This document shows, one piece after another, positions 58,639-64,000 of a stretch of 64,000 nucleotides of DNA. Source of the DNA: Microlunatus sagamiharensis (GTDB taxonomy: Bacteria > Actinomycetota > Actinomycetes > Propionibacteriales > Propionibacteriaceae). Every line of letters starts with the position of its first letter. Within the stretch, counting starts at the first letter, position 1. The DNA is taken from the NCBI RefSeq assembly GCF_900105785.1, contig NZ_LT629799.1, positions 3,472,001-3,536,000 of the forward strand. Direction: 5' to 3'. A program made the translations under genes and the position numbers. The notes beneath the pieces were generated by a model. That model was given only the letters and a program-made list of their open reading frames with translations, had not been told where the DNA came from and made no database searches.

Positions 58639-58644
58639 CGGGCG

Positions 58645-60150
58645 GTGGACGAACCGGTGGGACGGGGTGTCGAGGCAGACGTCGACGTCGACCTTGACGT
58701 CGACGTCGTGGTCGTCGGGGCCGGGCTCTCCGGGGTGGGCGCCGCCTGCCACCTGCGCCGCGAGGCCCCGCAGGAGTCCCTCCTCGTGCTCGAGGCGCGC
58801 GAGCGGATGGGCGGGACGTGGGACCTGTTCCGCTACCCCGGCGTGCGCTCGGACTCCGACATGTTCACCCTCGCCTACGACTTCGCCCCCTGGCGCGGGG
58901 AGCGGGCGATCGTCGAGGGCGCCGACATCCGGCGCTACGTCGAGGACACGGCCCGCGCGTACGGGATCGACGATCGCACCCGCTTCGGGCACCGCGTGGT
59001 CCGGGCGGAGTGGTCGGGCGCGGAGCAGCGGTGGCGGCTGACCGTCGCGCACGCCGGTGACGAGCGCGTCGTGACGTGCCGGTTCCTGTGGGTGTGCACC
59101 GGCTACTACCGCTACGACGCCGGCCACCAGCCGGCGCTGGCCGGGGAGGAGGCGTTCGGCGGGACGCTCGTCGACCCGCAGCGCTGGCCCGAGGACCTCG
59201 ACGTCCGCGACCGTGACGTCGTGGTCCTCGGAAGCGGCGCCACCGCGGTCACCCTCGTGCCCGCGCTGGCCGCGCAGGGGGCCCGCGTCACGATGCTGCA
59301 GCGCTCGCCCTCCTACGTCGGCGTCGTCGGGCGCCGCGACCGGTGGGCGCGGCGGTTGTCGGGCCGGGTCCCGCCGGGCGTCGCCGACCGCGTGCTCCGG
59401 GCCCGCCACGTGCTCGTCCAGCAGACCGTGACCGGCGTCAGCCGGCGGCGCCCCGACCTCGTGCGGCGCGCGCTGCTGCGGACCGCGGCGCAGCGGCTGC
59501 CCGAGGGCTACGACGTCGAGGCCACGTTCGGCGCCCGCTACGACCCGTGGGACCAGCGGCTCACGGTCAGCCCGGGCGGCGAGCTCTTCACCGCCGTCCG
59601 CGACGGCCGCGCGGAGGTCGTCACCGGGACCCTCGAGCGGCTCACGCCGGACGGCGTCCTCATGACTTCGGGCCGGGAGGTGCCCGCCGACGTGCTCGTG
59701 CGGGCGACGGGGCTCGAGATGCTGGGGTTCGGCGGGATGGAGGTCGTGGTCGACGACGAACCGGTCGTCCTCGGCGAGCGGCTCGCGTACGCCGGCGTCA
59801 TGCTCGAGGACGTGCCGAACCTCGCCTTCACCGTGGGTTACGCCCGCGCGTCGTGGACCCTGCGCGCCGACCTCGTCGCGCACTGGGTGACCCGCCTGCT
59901 GCGCCGGATGCGGCGCGAGGGCCTCGCGGTGGTGACGCCCGACCGGGCGCCCGCGGCGGAGCACGAGGCCCGACGGCCGCTGATCGACCTCAACTCGGGC
60001 TACGTGCGGCGGGGCCGCGGCCGGATGCCCGAGCAGGGCGCGGGCCGGCCCTGGCGCTCCCCGGGGAACCACCTCGAGGGCGTGGCCGCGCTGCGCTGGC
60101 GCCGCCGCACGCCCGGGCTGCGCACGACGCCGGCCGGGAGCCGGGCGTGA
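58645..60150 (+). CDS. Flavin-containing monooxygenase (Baeyer-Villiger-like)
   Basis: A 501-residue FAD- and NADPH-dependent monooxygenase. FAD loop VVGAGLSGVGAACHL (after an odd run of alternating Val and Asp), ARERMGGTWDLFRYPGVRSDSDM, second NADPH loop VVLGSGATAVTLV, and CTGYYRYD. The BVMO/FMO fingerprint (FxGxxxHxxxWP) is altered: FGGTLVDPQRWP has Asp instead of His. It therefore may be an FMO-like hydroxylase or an unusual BVMO. GTG 58645 is set by the CAGGAT box; an upstream frame is open. It overlaps the SDR gene (GTGA), so the two are an operon. Confidence 0.9.
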   Translation: MDEPVGRGVEADVDVDLDVDVVVVGAGLSGVGAACHLRREAPQESLLVLEARERMGGTWDLFRYPGVRSDSDMFTLAYDFAPWRGERAIVEGADIRRYVEDTARAYGIDDRTRFGHRVVRAEWSGAEQRWRLTVAHAGDERVVTCRFLWVCTGYYRYDAGHQPALAGEEAFGGTLVDPQRWPEDLDVRDRDVVVLGSGATAVTLVPALAAQGARVTMLQRSPSYVGVVGRRDRWARRLSGRVPPGVADRVLRARHVLVQQTVTGVSRRRPDLVRRALLRTAAQRLPEGYDVEATFGARYDPWDQRLTVSPGGELFTAVRDGRAEVVTGTLERLTPDGVLMTSGREVPADVLVRATGLEMLGFGGMEVVVDDEPVVLGERLAYAGVMLEDVPNLAFTVGYARASWTLRADLVAHWVTRLLRRMRREGLAVVTPDRAPAAEHEARRPLIDLNSGYVRRGRGRMPEQGAGRPWRSPGNHLEGVAALRWRRRTPGLRTTPAGSRA

Positions 60151-60995
60151 GGCCGTACGCCTTCGCCGGCGGCACGGCGGTCGTCACCGGGGCGGGGAGC
60201 GGCATCGGCGAGGCCCTGACGTACGGGCTCGCCGAGCGCGGCAGCCACCTCGTGCTGGTCGACCAGCACGCCGACCGGCTCGACCGGGTGCGGACCGTCG
60301 TCCTCGAGCGGCACCCGGAGGTCCGGGTGACCACGGTGGTCGCCGACCTGTCCGACCACGACGCGACGGTCGCCCTCGGCACGCGGCTGGCCGCCGAGCA
60401 CCCGGGGACGACGCTGCTGGTGAACAACGCCGGCGTGGCCCTGGCCGGCGACCTGGCCGAGCTCGAGCTCGCCGAGCTGGAGTGGCTCCTCGAGGTCAAC
60501 CTCCGGGCGGTCGTCAGCCTGACCCACGGCCTGCTGCCGGTGCTGCTGGCCAACCCGGGCTCGCACCTCGTCGTGGTCTCGAGCATCTTCGGGATCTTCG
60601 CGATGCCCGGCCAGGTGCCGTACGTGACGGCGAAGTTCGGGGTGCGGGGCTTCGCCGAGGCGCTGCGCCACGAGCTCGCGGGCCGGGTCGGCGTGACGGT
60701 CGTCCACCCGGGCGGCGTGGCCACGCGGATCGCCACCGACGCACGGGCGGCAGCGCGGATGGACCAGGCGATGTTCGTCAGGGCACGCGAGCGGCTGGGT
60801 CCCCTGCTGAGCATCAGCCCCGAGGACGCCGCGGGGGCGATCCTGCGAGGCGTCGCCGCGCGGCGGCCGCGGGTGCTGATCGGGTGGGTGTCGGCGCGGG
60901 TGCCGGACCTCCTGGTGAGGGCGCTGCCGGGGTCGTACGCGCGGGTGCTGCGGCTCTTCGCCGGGAGCCGGTTCGACCTGCGTAACCGGCGCTGA
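60147..60995 (+). CDS. Short-chain dehydrogenase/reductase
   Basis: A 282-residue classical SDR. Cofactor loop TGAGSGIGEALTYGLAERG, NNAGVAL, catalytic Ser in VVVSSIFGIF, YVTAK (Tyr-Lys), HPGGVATRIATDARA. The C-terminal extension GWVSARVPDLLVRALPGSYARVLR is found in membrane-associated SDRs next to flavin monooxygenases. It should act before or after the monooxygenase, which makes an alcohol/ketone-to-ester route likely. Substrate unknown. Confidence 0.93.
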   Translation: MRPYAFAGGTAVVTGAGSGIGEALTYGLAERGSHLVLVDQHADRLDRVRTVVLERHPEVRVTTVVADLSDHDATVALGTRLAAEHPGTTLLVNNAGVALAGDLAELELAELEWLLEVNLRAVVSLTHGLLPVLLANPGSHLVVVSSIFGIFAMPGQVPYVTAKFGVRGFAEALRHELAGRVGVTVVHPGGVATRIATDARAAARMDQAMFVRARERLGPLLSISPEDAAGAILRGVAARRPRVLIGWVSARVPDLLVRALPGSYARVLRLFAGSRFDLRNRR

Positions 60996-61330
60996 GCCTC
61001 TCGCCGGTCCTGCCGTCTCGCTCCGGAGGTCTCGCTCCCAGGCCCGCTCGGGGCCGCCCACGGCCGTCGCCCGGGTCAGATCCCCACCCCGAGGGTGGCG
61101 ACCCGAGCCGGGCGACGGACGGGTGGCGGTGTCGTGGCACCTCTTCCGCCCCTGCTCGTGAGGTGCCGATGACCTCAGCGAACCATCGATCCGGACCGCT
61201 GCCGAGCACTTCGTACGGATGTCAGGAGATCTTCAGACGGGCCGGACCTGTCGTGCACGACGGACCCGCCCGCAGGCCGACCGCCGTCGAGGGGTAGACA
61301 TCGAGGGACACCTCACCCAAGGAGCTGCGC
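60996..61330. other. Intergenic stretch upstream of the alcohol dehydrogenase
   Basis: 335 nt without a gene. It contains an inverted pair GGCACCTC / GAGGTGCC (around 61136-61168), a small palindrome TCGTGCACGA near 61250 and a possible -10 TAGACA at 61297 or so before the leader of the next gene, which carries AAGGAG. No ORF with proper start signals. Confidence 0.5.
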
Positions 61331-62464
<1,134 letters not shown>

Positions 62465-62482
62465 GCGGGGCCGGCACCAAGG

Positions 62483-62525
62483 ACGGGGACGATCGGGCAC
62501 CTCAGCGGTGCTCGATCGTCCCCGT
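62483..62525. terminator. Hairpin between convergent genes (GGGGACGATC family)
   Basis: Arms ACGGGGACGATCGGGCACC (62483-62501) and GGTGCTCGATCGTCCCCGT (62507-62525), one mismatch, loop TCAGC. Second copy of the hairpin at 12250, again between two gene ends. Confidence 0.75.
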
Positions 62526-62551
62526 CGTCGTCCGTGCGGGTGCCGCCGGCC

Positions 62552-63418
62552 TCAGCCGCGGCGCGCGTACGAGCCCGAGCCGAGCTCGCTGACCAGCGTC
62601 GGGCCCTGCGGCGACCAGCCGAGCGCGGTCGCCTTCGCGCTGATGCCGAACTGCTGGTCGAGCAGCAGCGCGTCGGCGAAGTCCGCGCCGAGGCGGGCCC
62701 GCGTGGCGTCGGCCGGCTCGCCCACGACGTCGGCGCCGCCGGCCTCGCCGAGGTCGATCACGGTCGGGTTCTCGTCGGTCACCGCGAGCACGCGGCCCTG
62801 GGCCTGGCCGCTCTCGAGCACCGCGACGTAGAGCGCGGCCACGTCGTCGACGTGCGCGACACCCCAGTGCTGCGTGCCGTCGCCGATGAGCACGACCCTC
62901 CCCGAACCGTCCCGCGGCGCGTCGACCAGCAGGTTGGGCAGGCCGCCGCCGTGGCCGTAGACCACGGCGGGCACGACGATCGAGGCGACGAGGTCGGCGT
63001 CGAGCACCTGCTGCTCGACGGCCGGGCGCCACGCGGTCAGCGCGGGCGGGTTCAGGGGGCTGTCCTCGTCGAGGCCCTCGCCGCTGCCGTAGATCCACAG
63101 GCCGCTGGTGTGCACGTACGGCTTGCTCGTCCCGCCGAACGCCTCGCGCACGGCCGCGACGACGGCGCCGTCGAAGTCGGGGCTGCTCGCGTCGCCCGGC
63201 GAGGCGGTGTGGATCGCGGCGTCCACCCCGGCGAGCTGCCCGGTGAGCCACGCGTGGTCGGTGAGGTCGCCGAGGGCGGCGCTCGCCCCCGCGTCGGTGA
63301 CCCGCTGCGCGGCGCTGTCGCTGCGCACGACGGCGGTCACCCGGTGCCCCGCCGCCACGAGCTGAGCGAGCACCACAGAGCCGATGTAGCCGGTTCCCCC
63401 GGTCAGAAGCACGTCCAT
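62552..63418 (-). CDS. NAD(P)-dependent epimerase/reductase-like protein (extended SDR)
   Basis: A 288-residue extended SDR. NAD(P) loop TGGTGYIGSVVLAQLVAAGH, LGDLTDHAW, HTASPGD, YVHTSGLWIYGSGEG (Ser and Tyr of the active site), VPAVVYGHGGGLPNLL, and the VAHVDDVAALYV of the family. The usual YxxxK is replaced by a Tyr-Gly pattern (YGSGEG), so catalysis is doubtful and it may act on a small ketone or be a binding protein. CAGGGGGC lies before the ATG. Confidence 0.87.
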   Translation of the reverse strand: MDVLLTGGTGYIGSVVLAQLVAAGHRVTAVVRSDSAAQRVTDAGASAALGDLTDHAWLTGQLAGVDAAIHTASPGDASSPDFDGAVVAAVREAFGGTSKPYVHTSGLWIYGSGEGLDEDSPLNPPALTAWRPAVEQQVLDADLVASIVVPAVVYGHGGGLPNLLVDAPRDGSGRVVLIGDGTQHWGVAHVDDVAALYVAVLESGQAQGRVLAVTDENPTVIDLGEAGGADVVGEPADATRARLGADFADALLLDQQFGISAKATALGWSPQGPTLVSELGSGSYARRG

Positions 63419-63427
63419 GCCCCCTGC

Positions 63428-63805
63428 TTACCCGCTGCGGCGAAGCCGTCGCGCCTGGGTGGCGAGGTTCACGCGCGCCCGACGCTGGCCGCCGCGCCGC
63501 GCGATCGCCTCCTCGAGCGCGGCGAGCACCCGGCGCACGCGCTCCTCGTCCGCGGGCCAGCCGCGCTGGAGGCACTCCTGCAGCCACTCGGCCGCACCAC
63601 GGTGGCCGCGCTCGCCGTTACAGCGGCGGCAGGCGGCGACCTCGTTCTCCAGCCAGGACGGCCCGCCCTTGAGGCGCGGCACGAGGTGGTCGGTGGTCGG
63701 GACGACGCGCACGTCGAACGTCCGTCCGCACCACGTGCAGGTCGGCCCGTCGCGCTCCAGGACGACCGCCATCCGCTGGACGCGGTCGAGCTGCGGCTGC
63801 TCCAT
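63428..63805 (-). CDS. HNH endonuclease family protein
   Basis: A 125-residue protein with an HNH fold: zinc-type cysteines in PTCTWCGRTFD and AACRRCNGERG, HNH core TTDHLVPRLKGGPSWLENE. It probably cleaves DNA with a metal ion; roles range from repair to mobile elements. ATG 63805 is chosen, since the conserved MEQPQLDRVQRMAVVLERDG starts there; ATG 63817 would add MGGD. It ends 9 nt from the epimerase gene start, so the two may be one operon. Confidence 0.85.
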   Translation of the reverse strand: MEQPQLDRVQRMAVVLERDGPTCTWCGRTFDVRVVPTTDHLVPRLKGGPSWLENEVAACRRCNGERGHRGAAEWLQECLQRGWPADEERVRRVLAALEEAIARRGGQRRARVNLATQARRLRRSG

Positions 63806-63988
63806 GTCGCCCCCCATGCTCCGCGCCCGACTCAACCGCGCGGCGCCGGCAGTCCTGGTCCGTGCGGGCCTGGGGCAGGGTCCGTACGGTCGGGGGCCGG
63901 GGAACCGCGCCGAGGCCCGGACGCGTTCCCCCTCCGAGGCGTCTGCCCCGCGCCCGCCCACACCCCGTACGCACCAGGAGGACCGCAC

Positions 63989-64000
63989 GTGCCCGACCCG
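63989..64000 (+). CDS. Start of a further gene, cut by the window edge
   Basis: GTG CCC GAC CCG begins at 63989, with AGGAGG at 63976-63981 and 7 nt spacing. Only four codons are visible, so no product can be named. Confidence 0.5.

Overview
The window is one stretch of very G+C-rich chromosome (strong G/C preference at third codon positions, many GTG starts) from an actinobacterium. The mix of genes (Ku plus a POL-PE-LIG type LigD, aerobic cobalamin synthesis, mycothiol-era DinB/DUF664, CUT2 sugar transport, Lys-rich Ku tail, leaderless promoters) fits Nocardioides or a close relative in the Propionibacteriales; the genus is an inference. No rRNA, tRNA, phage, IS transposase or CRISPR array was seen. 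Many genes are carried without a Shine-Dalgarno: a TAnnnT hexamer sits 5-7 nt (usually 6) before the ATG/GTG, so they are probably transcribed as leaderless mRNAs.

Layout. 0-6.7 kb: end of a PrmC-like methyltransferase, pantothenate genes panB-panC, an ASCH-GNAT fusion, a lipid kinase, an NAD(P)-binding protein and a CPBP membrane protease. 6.7-13.4 kb: non-homologous end joining (Ku and LigD) around a secreted M28 aminopeptidase, then an AlkZ-like winged-helix protein. 13.4-18 kb: flavin monooxygenase, cytochrome P450 and a two-gene ABC exporter. 18-21.5 kb: a TreS-like GH13 enzyme framed by two copies of a roughly 165-bp inverted-repeat element. 21.5-30.2 kb: small metabolic and regulatory genes, a sodium/solute symporter with a small membrane partner, a large acyl-CoA dehydrogenase, a DUF559 protein and an AraC regulator whose 5' end looks frameshifted. 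30.5-34.2 kb: E1alpha-E1beta-E2 operon of a 2-oxoacid dehydrogenase.

35.5-47.2 kb is the most interesting block: a catabolic locus controlled by a GntR/UTRA regulator. Leftward it encodes GntR, an SDR, a zinc dehydrogenase and a CUT2 ABC importer; rightward a 2-hydroxyacid dehydrogenase, a KHG/KDPG-type aldolase, an AroE-like dehydrogenase, a phosphotriesterase-like hydrolase and an FGGY kinase, mostly with 1-4 nt overlaps. Three near-identical palindromes (core TGTmCGkACA) lie in the three promoter regions, defining a local regulon. The set does not match a sugar or sugar-acid pathway that I can name.

47.3-56.9 kb: CGNR regulator and EamA exporter, cobQ-cobF (leaderless), a dienelactone hydrolase, a VapBC-like toxin-antitoxin pair with its own operator, a PPOX-fold protein and cobN, which is preceded by a clear cobalamin riboswitch. 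57-64 kb: an FG-GAP secreted protein, a flavin monooxygenase-SDR pair, a formaldehyde-dehydrogenase-like enzyme, an epimerase-like protein, an HNH nuclease and the first codons of a further gene.

Several families of short palindromic repeats are scattered between convergent genes, and some copies of one family are embedded in frame in ligD and cobN.
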